Source of the DNA: Magnolia sinica
Taxonomy: Eukaryota; Streptophyta; Magnoliopsida; Magnoliales; Magnoliaceae
Assembly (NCBI RefSeq): GCF_029962835.1
Contig: NC_080588.1
Location: forward strand, 63,326,001 to 63,390,000
Direction of reading: 5' to 3'
DNA: 64,000 nt
In this document: positions 11,891 through 23,554 of the stretch, piece after piece
Numbering within the stretch: position 1 is the stretch's first letter
Layout of the letters: each line of letters starts with the position of its first letter
Translations under genes and position numbers: made by a program
Notes under the pieces: model-generated
The model's input: only the letters and a program-made list of their open reading frames with translations
Databases searched by the model: none
What the model was told of the DNA's origin: nothing

Positions 11891-11929
11891 TAAAAAATAG
11901 GCCACTTGTGCCTAAGTGGCCCGGTAACC

Positions 11930-14204
11930 CAAAAATATGTGGACCACCGTGATGTTTGTGCTATATACATTCCATCTATCCACTTTGCCATTTGATTTTA
12001 GGATATAAACTTAGATACGATCAAGATGAAGGTCTCATTTTAAAAATTAGGAAAGAAATGAAAAGGCTAATCAATTGTTTAATTAGTTATTTTTAGATTT
12101 CTTATCCTGTTGTCGTTATTATTGGCGATGAGATTCCTTTGTATTATGGCAGTTTAGCTTTGTTAAGATAAGTGGCTTTTTGTGATATTGGTTCTCATTA
12201 TCAATTTTTTAATAAGTAATTGCGTTTGATTAGCCACTAAATTAATTGATTTTAATATTAAAAAATTCTTAAAATTTGCATGTTTTTCCAAAGCACCTAT
12301 CTCCCATTTGCTAGAGGCATTTCTATTTCTATGCAGCTACAAAAATCACTCCCTTGTATCTCTCCTAGAAAATCTCTCCACGGTGTAGATTTGCTAATTC
12401 TATGCTAAGTAGGGCTATATGCATCTGCATAAGGTATAAGAGTAAATACGTGTTGTATCAAATTTTTTGACCATTTTGGAAAAGCCAATAGAAAGGCGAC
12501 AAATAGCCTTACACGTAAGATAGGAAGTGCAATAAGATATACGTGAAAAGATTTTTTAAGATATTTGGAGTGTTTTTTTTCAGAATTATAACCAGCATAC
12601 ATTTAATGTTGCACGTCATCATATAACTGACAAGGTAGCAAAGTTGAGACATTCAGAAGCAGAACGTAGTTAAACTATGGTCGAAGGGAATAGAGCTTGG
12701 CCGAGAGAAGATGAACAATCAAAATGAAAAATGTAACAAGAGAAGGGTTTAGATGGAAATGTCTCAATTGTCATAATTGTCTAATAAAGAAAAAAATAAT
12801 TGAAGAAGAGCACTGCAAAAGAAATTTATAAATGCTAAGAAGATTAACAAAGGAAAAAAAAAAAAAACAACCAAATTCAACAAACAAATCAAGTTTATCA
12901 ATTTATCTTAGCTCAATCTATTTTAGGAGTAGTGATAATCTATATTAGCAGTGACTTCTTAGTTCTAATGTAAGTTTATCCTTATACACTGAACTTGATC
13001 ATTATCTAATATAAGCAATTCTTTCAAAAGAAGCATTCTTATAATAGTTCTCAATGATCGATTGTAAGTTTTTCATTTTGTTTGATTGCAACGGGACACT
13101 GAAAAGTCCTTTCTTATGAAAGGCAAGGCACAACCTATTTTCACAAGAAAAACCTCACCTTTCGATTATCGCCTAATTATTGCAAATATTCTATAAGTGG
13201 TTGGGTAGGCAACCAGTCTCCTCAGATTCAATTATATATTATCAAGTTTAACGTATCTGCTTATTTTAGTACTTAGGGTCAAAGTTGATCAATTTAAATT
13301 GAGCCACTATATTGATTTTGGCACACCGTATATAACAGAAAACAAATTGAGTACCAACAATATAAAACATGTGTGTTAGATCTTATTAGAATATATTCCC
13401 TTTTAGTCCAATGACTTCTATATATGTTCTCCGATATTGCTTTATTTATTGCTCATTATTGTTGTATATCCATGGAATGGATATGATTGTGATGAATTCT
13501 TTAGGAGACTATCAAGGACTATGTATTTATGGGAAATGAAGTAAGATAAATTCAATGTTAAATATGTTGTATGCCCTAACTTGTTGGATTCTTCAAAGAC
13601 TTAGAATATGGTTATGACAAACTAATAAGTTAGGATAGCTTAATCTATGGGCCAATTAATAGACATGGTGTTATTTTGTGCATACAATGAGTTCCTAACA
13701 TGGGAAATTGTGTGTGCGCACGCTTTCGCATGCATACATCATTGATTGGATCTAAGAAATTAAGCTAGATTTAACATTTTAGTATTAACTTACACTTCCT
13801 ATACTTGTTATGCTTATCTTTAGACTTGAGAAGACCTATGGCCCTATTGTAGACCTGCAGTCCTATTATAGATTTAATCAATTGCTTCAATTCACCAATA
13901 TGTGAGTCTCTTAGGTGGATTATGGTGAATTGGGTTTTCAATCATGTTCTCATGGGGATTAGAATTCTTAATAAAGAATTTACAACCTTGATGAGTTTAA
14001 CTTTATATCATAAATCAAAATAATTGATCAACGTGGCCAACTAAACTAGTTTTGTAAATCATTTTGATTAAATAATTTATTTTGAAATATCATATGCATT
14101 GGTTTGAAAAAATCAGTAGATCAATTTTATTTTTGAATGATCAATCATAGTTATAAGATATATTGGCTCTAGGACATTGGGCTGCCTTAGAGTAGTATGT
14201 AAAA

Positions 14205-14239
<35 letters not shown>

Positions 14240-14600
14240 AGCATGAGATATGTGATTATGTTCATCCATGTAGTGTACACGTTAATCATCCAAACTTGAA
14301 TAGTTTTGACTTGATAAAAGTTCTTATTTAATTAAGCAAATATATTATGAATGTTGCTCGCGGTTTAAGTAGCCTAAAAAGTTTAATATATATATATATA
14401 TATATATATCCTTCTATAGCAAGAAAAAGTTCATAACAAATGCTTACAAGTTTATAAATACATAAAAAGTATTTTAAGAAGTTTTACAGAGTTTTATGCT
14501 TTAAAAAAGCTCCCCTAAGTACATAAAGAGTATTTTAGAAAGTTTCACAGAGTTCAATACTTTAAAAAAGGTTGGGTTTGATTAAGAAGTCTAAAAGCCT
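11930..14600. other. Intergenic spacer of unit 1, no gene; contains TA microsatellites
   Basis: AT-rich, with no coding exon recognised on either strand. 12040-12420 and 13370-14500 align with unit 2; 12420-13370 has no obvious partner. (TA)n runs lie at about 14207-14236 and 14386-14409. A half foldback arm is present near 11930-12000. Confidence 0.5.
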
Positions 14601-14673
14601 CTGCCTAAATTTTGAAGCAGGCCGGATTTGATTAAGAAGTCTAAAAGCCCGTCAACGTGGCCAAGGCCCATTA

Positions 14674-15185
14674 GGGGGATTAGGTGTGGCGGGGTAAAAG
14701 CTTAGTGAGTGAGTCCCAAACCATGGGCCCACCTCAATGAGCATGCTGTATATAAATGTTGTCCATCCGTTTCCCCAACTCATTTTAGGGCATGGTCCAA
14801 AAAATGAGACAGATCTAAATCTTAGATGGAGCACGCCAAAAGAAAATAGTGGTGATTGAACACCCACCGCTGAGAACTTCCTGGGGCCTATGTCCAGCGA
14901 TAATGTTGTTTACTTGCCACCCAACCTATTGATAAGGTCACACAGAACTGAATGAAGGGAAAACACATAGCAGCTTGATCAAAAACTTTTGTGACCCCTT
15001 TGAAGATTTTAATGGTGGGAGTTCAATCATTGGGTGGTCCACCTGAGATTGGAACTACATTTTTGGGAACATGCCTTAAAAACAGATAGATGACATGGAT
15101 ATACAACACATACATCCGGGTGGGCCCACACGATCAGGGCCTTACCCACTAAGATGTTACCACTGCCTCACCTAGTCTGCTTCCC
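14674..15185. mobile_element. Foldback (MITE-like) element, 5' end slightly truncated
   Basis: Left end GGGGGATTAGGTGTGGC and the complement of the right end GGGAAGCAGACTAGGTGAGGC form the inverted terminus. The next shared words are GGTAA and CTTAGTG. Inner arms mirror each other (GGGCCCACC ... CATCCGTTT against GGTGGGCCCACA). The core near 14890-14990 holds ATGTTGTTTACTTGCCACC and ATTGATAAGGTCACACAG. No clear target duplication, in keeping with loss of a few terminal bases on the left. Confidence 0.65.
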
Positions 15186-15189
15186 AGAA

Positions 15190-15835
15190 AGGGTTGCTGG
15201 CTCAAGTGGGTCCCACCATAGTGTTCATGTGAAATTCATTCTAACCATCAGGTGTGTCACTTCATGTTAGGCCTACAGACAAAAGATCAGCCCCATCTGT
15301 TTTTCAAGTGGACCACATGATTGAAAAGAGTCCTATATTGCAATGTTCACCCTCCAAAATTTCCCCTTCATATGGCCCACCTGAATAACTGATGGGGCTG
15401 ATGTTTGGGCCCCTGACTTAGGTAATGGTTGACGTGGATTTTATATAATCTTCATAGTGAGCCCTGTAAATATCAAGGGTGGATGTCATCTCTGGCACAC
15501 CTATTTCTCTTGGTGTGGCCCACCTGAATCATAAGTCAGCCCGATTTTTTAACCATAGGCCTAACATAAGATTACACATAGAATAGTCAAAAGTGTGGAT
15601 CTTATTTACACATCAATGTCGGCCTCTTATAAAAAAAGGGTGAGCATCAGGAGAGTTATTTCAGGTACAAATGACATAATTTCATGTCTTTTGGAAAGAA
15701 GGCTCGATGTTGACTTAAAATCTACTTCATTCATTAGTTTGTCACATCATGTTAGGTCCATGGCCCAAATATCAGCTCCATTAGTAATTCAAGTAGACCA
15801 CAAGTCAAAATAATATACAAGGTCACCCTATGAAG
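15190..15835. repeat. Dispersed composite repeat ('B' family), copy 2
   Basis: Matches 5380-5810 and 20610-21020: GTCCCACCATAGTGTTCATGTG, CAAGTGGACCACATGATTG and GTGGCCCACCTGAATCATAAG occur in the same order. The tail (15620-15835) is a degraded second block. Located just 3' of CYP706 copy 2, as copy 1 of the repeat is just 3' of CYP706 copy 1. Confidence 0.55.
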
Positions 15836-16443
15836 GATTTCCTTTTGCAATATATGCTCCCTTCCATTACAACAAATGCTATCCACATCCATAGGTTTGT
15901 TGCTTATTCTCAATCAATAGACTTTAGAATTTGTCAAATACCAAACTCTCTCTCTTTTTCTTAACCCCAAACAACATCTTTAAAATCTAACATGCACTGA
16001 TACCATGAAATGAAATTAGGAAGGAGAGAAACCATAAGACCTGGCTCAACATCACAAGCCTCTTTATACAATCAAACTAAACCCAAACAGACAATAGTAC
16101 AATGACAAATAAAGCAAATGAGTTTGAGTTCCCTTTTATAATTATTGTGCATGTGTACCCAACAATTGGTTTATCCAACCCATCAAGGACCATACCCAAA
16201 ATATTTCCCAAATTTGAAGATCCGAGCCATTGGATCTTTGGTCTTTTTTCCATTGAATGTGGATTGTTGGTGAATTTCTCTGTAATCATAATAATCCATC
16301 CATGATGGAGCTATCATCTCAATGGTTTGGAAAAATCAATCATGGGCCCACATGTAAAAATTACATGTTTGTCACAAACAGGTAACTCAGACCTCTAGAA
16401 ACAAATACCACTCTAAAATATTAATACAAGTAGGAACTTATTT

Positions 16444-19254
16444 TCAAGAGTAAAGCTCAAGATTTGACAATCTCGGCGTTGGGATGGCGACGAATGGTAT
16501 CTCTTTCTTCAAAATGAGTCCAAACTTGTCTGAAAGATCGAGCTTCGTCCCCTCTGCCAATCGCCAGTCGAACGAATGCAAGAGCGAAGCTAAAACATGA
16601 GTTAGCATTCGCTCTGCCATAGGAATTCCTGCACATATTCTCCTTCCTGACCCAAACGGAATGAAACGAACATCATTGCCATTGTAATCCCATTTGCTTG
16701 TAGATTTATAGAATCTCTCAGGACAAAACTCCAAAGGGTTATCCCAAGCCTCAGGGTTCCTATGTATGGCCCATGTGTTAATAAAGACCCGGGCACCCTT
16801 TGGGACCGTATAACCTCCTATAGTGCATTGTTGGCTTGGGGACCTTGGAACCAAGAACACGACCGGCGGGTGTAAACGTAGGGTTTCCTTAATGACTGCG
16901 TCCAAATAGCGGAGCTTTGGCACATGTGACTCTTCTACCATGTCGTCCATCCCTACCACTTGTTCTAATTCCTGTTGGGCTTTTCTCATTATTTCTGGAT
17001 TCTGCATCATCTCAGCCATGGCCCACTCTATTGTAGTTGATGTGGTGTCCGTGCCACCTACCACCAAGTCCTGTTAACACAAGGATATTGGATTTTTATG
17101 TAATGGTTAGTTTGGAATCCAGCATCAAGATGGGCATATGGTCCGAGTTTATTCGTTGGGGTACTGGGCTGACTTGACATTTACTTCAAGTCTGGCCTAC
17201 CATCACATATACCATCAAGATCCACACCTTCTAGTTTTGGGATTGGAGGGTGCGTTACCTTACTTAAGGATGTTTAAATCAGGACTGTACATTTCCATCC
17301 AGTGGCGTCAATTATGGATGGCCTGTATTACAAAAATCACCCTCATTGGACAATCCTAGCCATCGATTCCCTTCGCTTTTGATGTGGGGAAGGACATGAT
17401 AAGGTCGATCACCGTCTTTCTAATGGATAACACTCCGAATCACATAGATCCAGAATAAAATAGAAAATAATTTCTAATAATTTCGAAAAATAAATTGATG
17501 GATAATTGTCTAATATGTGTCCCTATTACATCATTAATAAACAAAAAAATTAATCAAAATTCATAATTACCAAAATTAGTAAAATTCTAGCTAAAATAAA
17601 AATCCTAAATTTAGTAAAACTCTTATAATGCCTGATTTTTAAATAAAAATGTTTACAAGTTATTTTTAAAAAAGAAAAGATTAAAAAAAAACTCTGAAAA
17701 TAAGATAATATTAAAAAATCAAAATTACTAAAAATAATAATTTTTTATTTTAAAATTTTATTTTTGAGCTGAAAGCACGTATTTTTTGACAAAAGGGACG
17801 GACATTACCCACTCTGTAGGTGGGTTCACCTCAAATGATTCGTTACGGTGAAGATCAATACGTTGTGCACCCCGTGACACTCAAAACAAAAGTTACTGGC
17901 AATTTAATATTCACCTTCTTTTGGTCCAACGGGAATATATCTATCACGTCCTGCATCAACTTTTCAGCCCATCTGTTTCACCGTCCTTTGTTTTGTATCA
18001 TGGTTTTGGTGACCATTCATCCGATGGCTATGATTCATTCCGATTTTTGTATTTGAAACCATTTACCATCCATCCACACCAGGGGCCACTGGATGGGCGG
18101 TCCTAAATGATAAGTCATGCATACAGTTGATACGGGCGAGAGAGAGAGAGAGAGAGTGTGTGTGTGTCCATCTGCACCCCACACATCATGCGGACCTCTG
18201 ATTATGTACCACGGCCCATCTATGGAACATCCAAGCCGTCTCATCTGATGTGTCACAATGGACGGCTAATAAGCTTACATACGCATATATTTTGAGATAA
18301 GAGAAAAGTACATACCACAAACATAGCCTTGATGTGGTTCATAGTCATAGGCGTTTTCGTGCCCCCTTCCTTCTGAAGCCGCAAAACCAACTGCAAAAAA
18401 TCTTTGCTTTTCCCCTCTCCCTCCTCTCGATCCATTTTCATTCGTTGATCTATGACCGAATCAAAGATCCGATCCAACCACGATGAAACCCTCTTCATGT
18501 GGCCCACCACACCTTGTACATCAAACCTTGATATGATAGGAAAAAGATCCGAGACGTTAGACTTACCCAATAAATCCATGGCCTCACAGGCCACACGTCG
18601 AAACTCATGGCCCACACTCCGTCTATCCTCAGCATCGAGCGTATCACCCCATATCATGCTCGTCACCACATTGAGCGATGCTCCAAACGCTACATCGCTT
18701 ATATTCACCGGTTTGCCAGCTTGGGTCCGCACGTAGTGCACCGTCTGGTGCACCTCGCGTCTACGCAGGGCATAGTACGAGTCCAGAACCGTGGAGTTCA
18801 TCATCTCTTGAGAGCACACCTTGCGCATCATCCGCCAATCTGAGCCGTAGGGACTGAACCCTATGTCAATCCCACCGTATGTTAGGGCTATGGCTGCAGC
18901 AGAGACGTCGCGGTTGGCGAAGATGGCGTCGTGGTCCTTAAGGACCTGTTTAGCTACTTTAGGCGAGCTTAATACTACACAGAGCTTGCTACCTAGTTGT
19001 ATCTTCATGACTGGGCCATAGATCATGGCTAATTTGGCGAAGTAACGGTGTAGATCGGGTTCGACGAATGGGAGGCTGCCGATCAACGGCAGGCCTCGTG
19101 GGCCCGGCGGCAAAGGAGGAGCACCATTGCGTGATCGCTTGACCATCACCCATGAAATTATACAAATTATAAAGGAAAATGCAAGTGCCGTTTTGAGACC
19201 GGTGATCTCGCTGGGCCAACATGAGCGGATCTGATGAGAAAGATCTTCCATCAT
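16444..19254 (-). CDS. Cytochrome P450, CYP706 family-like, complete gene (copy 2)
   Basis: Two exons: 19254-18316 (313 codons) and 17070-16444 (208 codons plus stop), intron 18315-17071 (1245 bp, GT-AG, phase 0); 521 aa. The start is the first of two adjacent ATGs, as in copy 1; a GTG three codons upstream is not credible. Same architecture as copy 1: anchor at about 20-38, PPLPPGP hinge, GGTDTT in the I-helix, KETLR, PERF, and FGSGRRICAG with haem Cys459. Differences cluster partly in the segment ahead of the C-helix, which forms substrate recognition site 1 in plant P450s (copy 1 to copy 2: D114N, S117V, M125T, A132G, P138S), so substrate use may have diverged. A two-residue gap lies in the acidic GEGEGEGK run. 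Membrane-bound, redox partner P450 reductase; substrate unknown, terpenoid-type substrates plausible from the family. Confidence 0.93.
17116..17980. repeat. Insertion-rich part of CYP706 copy 2 intron
   Basis: The intron ends of the two paralogs align (for example TGTTAACACAA at the 3' splice site and GGTTTTGG(C/T)GACCA(G)TTCATC further in), but 17116-17980 has no partner in copy 1. It contains a repeat-like part (to about 17420) and a very AT-rich stretch (17450-17770). Copy 1 has its own extra segment at about 8110-8345. No splice-site damage is seen. Confidence 0.55.
18137..18167. repeat. (GA)n-(TG)n microsatellite in CYP706 copy 2 intron
   Basis: About ten GA units run directly into six TG units. 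Copy 1 has only a short GA run at the same place (about 8356-8370). Confidence 0.85.
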
Positions 19255-19314
19255 GGTTTTCACACAGATCTCATCAAAGTTCTACACTTCATAGGAATGC
19301 TTGCTTGAGCGACC

Positions 19315-19322
19315 TTTTATAG
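19315..19322 (-). promoter_or_regulatory. TATA box of CYP706 copy 2
   Basis: Reads CTATAAAA on the minus strand, about 60 bp upstream of the ATG, in a context shared with copy 1. The upstream DNA continues without a transposon into the conserved GCAAACCCTCCAC stretch. Confidence 0.7.
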
Positions 19323-19429
19323 GGTTTTTCGCTACGGTGCGAGTTTGTCATTTCATACGGTGAAAGCAAACCCTCCACCGTCCACAGTACACGCGGCATA
19401 GAAATAAGGCACGAAACTTTAGGGCAACA

Positions 19430-19682
19430 GTACCTAACTCATTAATTAAATTGCATAGACGTTGAAAACCAAACCAAGCTTCCTAGAAAAACTCATTTGA
19501 AAAAACGAACAAAGCTCAAACTTAGGTAGTACCAAGATTGATTCAGCTAGACCTGATTCGGCTTACTTCGGCTAGTAGATTATATGCATATTATTTCCTA
19601 TAGTGTGATCCATTTAAGTTTGGATTTGATTTAATTTTGAGAAAATATTCTAAAATGATACTTAAAATTGGATGGATGTCGT

Positions 19683-19734
<52 letters not shown>

Positions 19735-20225
19735 TGTTTTGTTTAGTTTGGCCCTCTTGGCCTTTGGATATGATTCAATTTTGGATCATGCATGTCATAA
19801 AATGATATGTGAAAATGGATGGCCGACATGGATAATAAATATACATGATGGTGGCCCTAGAAAGTTTACCCAGTATGCTAAAGTGAGATTCGAATTGGCT
19901 GCTAACATCAACACCGGCCACATAGCTGGTGTCAAAGCTCTGTGGGCTCCACTATGATTTGTGTTCTATCCAATCATCCATTAAAATTTCTAGCTCATTT
20001 TATGGTATGGGATCAAAAATAAGAAAGTTCTAGTACTCCAGTAAACCACAACAAAGGATCCAAATTTGTTGGAGGCCAGAAGTTTCAAATCAATATTGTT
20101 TTTGTGTGGTGGGGCCCACCTCAATGTATGCAATGCATATCCACGCCAGCCATCCATTTTTCAGCTCATTTTAATGCTGTTATTTTTCAAATCTCTATGC
20201 AATGGTACCTTCTCTAGTTAGGTTT

Positions 20226-20290
<65 letters not shown>

Positions 20291-20510
20291 CTATTTATTT
20301 AACAAAAAAAAAAAAAAAAAGTTACCCTTATTCTAACTTGGCCCGGCTCAAATACTTGGACCAAACCAAACCAAACCAAGCTTAAGTTCTTATAATTTGG
20401 ATCAAACTAATCTCAAAGAGGAGGGATATAAAAAGCTTAGATAGTGTAAAGCTAGACACATAAACAAGCCAAGCCAGACTTGGGTTAAACTCAATTCAGC
20501 TCATACATGG
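19430..20510. other. Repeat-rich insertion upstream of CYP706 copy 2, no gene
   Basis: No coding sequence. Holds two long (TA)n runs (19685-19731; 20226-20289), foldback-arm fragments (around 19930-20200, GGGGCCCACCTCAATG) and an A17 run near 20304. This stretch separates the proximal promoter from sequence that in unit 1 lies immediately adjacent (about 10800-10900). Confidence 0.5.
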
Positions 20511-20589
20511 TTCTAAATCTAACTAATTAGCATTCCACTACCCTTAGGATAGATTTCTTAAGGCCGACTCAGGCCATCGTGCAGTCGAA

Positions 20590-21063
20590 TGGATAAGGGC
20601 TTTGGTGGACCCTACATTATGTAAAATCCACACCGACCATCAGGTGCGTCACATCATTCTAGCTCAAGCTCCAAAAATTTGTCTCATTTGTGATTCAAGT
20701 GGACCATATAATTAAAAATAGTGTATAAGGGGATGCTTACCCTCCAAAATGTTTTACTTGTTGTGGCCCACTTGAATCATGGATAGGACAGATTTTTTGT
20801 TCTTAAGCCTAAATTTTCGCGTGGCATTTAATGGTCTCAATGGATTTCATATAACATCATAGTGGGTCTTGTAGAAATCAAGGGTGACATGTCTTTTATG
20901 ATGACTTCCTTTTCTATCGCCCATTGGAATCATAAGTGAGCATTCTTTTTTAGCACATGTGCCTAACTTAGGATTACACTCTTATGGTTGGATTAGATTT
21001 CACATCGACATTATGCTGGCCCCACCAAAAATCAAGGGCATCCTACCTTATAATGGTTATAAT

Positions 21064-21099
<36 letters not shown>

Positions 21100-21725
21100 T
21101 ATTTAAAAAGGCTTAATTTTATAGGATGCCTGCCCTTAATTTATTTTATGGGACCATGATGCATATGTAAGATCAGCTTGGACCATTAGATATATAAACT
21201 CATTTTAAGTTGAGAGCCAAAACATGAGCTGAAGAGTGACCCATGTGCACGATGGTGAAAGGAAAAGTTGGGAAAGAGACGTCTACTCTTGATTGATTAT
21301 ATAAAATTCAATCCAATAATTAAATATCAAACTAAAATTTAGTCATGGTCATCAAAAAAATAAGCCCATCCATTATTCAGTTGGAGTGTGAGCATTATAC
21401 TTTAACAGTTTCCAATCATGGATGGAGGTGATTTTGGGGCTTTAGGCCTAGCATGGGGTGAGCCCCACCAGAGAAGCAGTTTGGAGTGTGAGCATTACAC
21501 TTTAACAGTTTCCAATCATGGATGGAGTTGATTTTGGGGCTTTAGACCTAGCACGGGGTGAGCCACACCAGAGAGGCAGTTTGGAGTGTGAGCATTACAC
21601 TTTAACAGTTTCCAATCATGGATGGAGTTGATTTTGGGGCTTTAGACCTAGCATGGGGTGATGCACCTAGTTATCAGGTTAGATTTCATGTAATAATCAG
21701 GATGGGACCCACTTGAGCCGCGGAC
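20590..21725. repeat. Dispersed composite repeat ('B' family), copy 3, with internal 100-bp tandem repeats
   Basis: Same block order as 5210-6345. A (GA)n run is at 21064-21099. Its second block has been amplified in place: see the tandem repeat at 21381-21661. Absent at the equivalent point of unit 1, where 10905 continues straight into sequence found here only after 22580; so it was inserted in unit 2. Confidence 0.6.
21381..21661. repeat. Tandem repeat, 100-bp period, 2.8 copies
   Basis: Copies start at 21381, 21481 and 21581, each with TTGGAGTGTGAGCATTA(T/C)AC and then TTTCCAATCATGGATGGAG. Spacing is exactly 100 bp with only a handful of substitutions, so the amplification is recent. The single-copy form is at about 6200-6290. 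Confidence 0.92.
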
Positions 21726-21748
21726 CCATTTGCTATCACAGTGAGCTT

Positions 21749-22287
21749 GGGAAATAGATTGGCTACTCCCCTGCCACTGGCCCGATGGCTGGCGGTCGGT
21801 GCTCTGTGGGCCCCACCATGATGCATGTGTTTCATCCATGTCGTTCATCCATTTTTACAGATAATTTTAGGGCTTGATCCAAAAAATGAGATGCATATGA
21901 ATCTCAGGTGGACCACACCACAGGAAAACAATAGTGATTGGATATCCACCATTAAAAAACTCCTAAGGTCCACTGTACTGTTTATTTGACATCCAATCTG
22001 TTGTTTAGGTCTTACAGACCTAGATGAAGGGAAAAAACAAATATCAACTTGATCCAAAACTTTTATGGCCCCCAAAAAGTTTTTAATGGTCGATATTCAT
22101 TCAACACTGTTTCCAGTAATGTGGTCCACTTGAGATTGATATATACCTCATTTTTTCTCTCATACCATAAAATGATATATAAAAATAGATGGACAGAATG
22201 GATGAAACACATATATTATGGTGGGGCCCATAGAGTACCGACCATCAGCCATTGGGTGGTGGCATGGAGAGTAGCCAATCCGTTTCC
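21749..22287. mobile_element. Foldback (MITE-like) element with target duplication, best-preserved copy
   Basis: Left end GGAAATAGATTGGCTACTC and complement of the right end GGAAACGGATTGGCTACTC form a clean terminal inverted repeat. Inverted similarity continues inward for about 200 bp on each side (GGTCGGT(G/A)CTCT(G/A)TGGGCCCCACC, then CATCCATTTTTA). The centre (about 21975-22080) is the family core with TGTTTATTTGACATCCAATCTGTTG. It is flanked by AGTGAGCTTG (21740-21749) and AGTGAGCTG (22288-22296), a near-perfect 9-10 bp target duplication that fits a Mutator-like mobiliser. No coding capacity. Confidence 0.8.
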
Positions 22288-22334
22288 AGTGAGCTGCATT
22301 AAACGAAAAAACAAACAAACAAAAACTACTGGAA

Positions 22335-22552
22335 TGTAAATTATATATTAATAATGTAGATTTATTTATTTTTTGGAAAATCCCTTATAATTTAGCAGGC
22401 TCTCTTGTAGATGACCATTGCCCATGAAATAAACACTGCTTGATGTAAATTATATATTAATAAGGTAGGTTTATTTATTTTTTGGAAAATCCCTTATAAT
22501 TTAGTAGGCTCTCTTGTAGATGACCATTGCCCATAAAATAAACACTGCTTTG
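22335..22552. repeat. Tandem duplication, 109-bp period, two copies
   Basis: 22335-22443 and 22444-22552 are nearly identical (TGTAAATTATATATTAATAA, then TTTTTTGGAAAATCCC, ending AAATAAACACTGCTT), with four or five differences. Non-coding. Confidence 0.92.
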
Positions 22553-22599
22553 CTGGACCATCTAATTAACAATAGAGAAGCGTTCGCAGCCGTCCTCTT

Positions 22600-23110
22600 G
22601 TATGATAGTGTTTTTATTATTATTATTATTATTATTTCTGATGATGTGTCAATTTTCTATAAAATCTGAACCACACAAAAGGTTCCATGCATCATAAACA
22701 TCACCTTGGCCAGGAATCAGAATGATCCATTCATCAGGTGGGTTACACCATGGAAATAAATGGACAGAAAATGCTCTGACTAAATCTATTGCATGTGGCC
22801 CACCTGATGATCGGATAGCTCCAACTTTTTCTGCAGGTGATTTTCATGGTATGGTCCACCATTTTCATGGCTTGAATGTTCAACTGAACTGACACATCAG
22901 AGTAAAATAAAAGCGTTGTATGTTACAGTTAACATAAAACGTTGTATCGGAAGCAGCTCTTAAACAAATATAGTCATGAAACATGTGATTCTTAAAGTAA
23001 TGGAGAGTAGATATTGAAAATGCTCATGGCAATATTGCACCACGTGTTGTATGACATCACGTGCGATGGCCCATCAATCAAAAATCAACATTAGGTGGGT
23101 CACGTGTGTA
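22600..23110. other. Conserved upstream block of unit 2, non-coding
   Basis: Aligns with 10930-11410 (see unit 1). A (TTA)n run at about 22614-22635 is unique to this copy. No gene. Confidence 0.6.
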
Positions 23111-23117
23111 TAACCCA

Positions 23118-23545
23118 GAGTCACGGGAGAACTTCCCAGTGACCAAAAACTTGGTGGGGCCCACCAAGATATTTGTGCTATATCCAGTCCGTCCATTCTG
23201 AAACACAAGGGAGATATTAAACTCAAGTGGGCCACACAGCATGAAATAGTGGGCATGGGAACACTCAAAGCTAAAACCTTCCTGGGTCCGTCGTGATGCT
23301 TATATGCTATACAACATATTCACGATCGTGAAATAAGCATGGGTGAACGGAAAATAGAAATCTCAGCCTGTTCCAAGACTTTTGTGGACCTAGGTAGGTT
23401 TCAAGGGTAGCCGTTCAATCTCTATTGTTTCTCGTGATGTGGGCCACTGGAGCTTTGCATCTCACTCATATTTGGACCCGTTTTCTAAGATGGGTCGACC
23501 AAACCGAAGCACGGAGTGGATATAACACAAATATCATGGTTGTGG
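23118..23545. mobile_element. Foldback (MITE-like) element
   Basis: Inverted arms: GGGGCCCACCAAGATATTTGTG with TATATCCAGTCCGTCC on the left, and GGATATAACACAAATATCATGG on the right. Core near 23290-23400 (CGTGATGCTTATATGC, CTTTTGTGGACC). Occupies the same relative place as the element at 11412-11890, suggesting a shared, pre-duplication insertion. Confidence 0.6.
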
Positions 23546-23554
23546 GGTAAATAT

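Larger units (their letters stand above)
6650..14560. repeat. CYP706 tandem segmental duplication, unit 1
   Basis: Collinear with 15870-25680. Matching landmarks are the 3' flank (6960-7320 with 16077-16450), the whole gene, the proximal promoter, the block 10930-11410 with 22600-23110, the block 12040-12420 with 24080-24960, and 13370-14500 with 24980-25670. Differences are mostly later insertions: foldbacks in the promoter and at 24375-24850, a composite repeat at about 20590-22300, and TA microsatellites. The non-coding blocks are clearly less similar than the coding exons, so the duplication is not recent. Confidence 0.85.

Noticed and set aside
16444-17067. CYP706 second exons as separate short genes starting with Met
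   Set aside because: The first codon is TTG, directly preceded by a splice acceptor and GAC; phase and homology join it to the upstream exon. The same holds for 7313-7936.
19255-19263. Start of CYP706 copy 2 three codons upstream (GTG)
   Set aside because: GTG is not a credible plant start; the ATG pair at 19254 matches copy 1 exactly.
19637-19957. 106-codon open frame with a Tyr-Ile repeat
   Set aside because: It is a translation of a (TA)n microsatellite and foldback arm.
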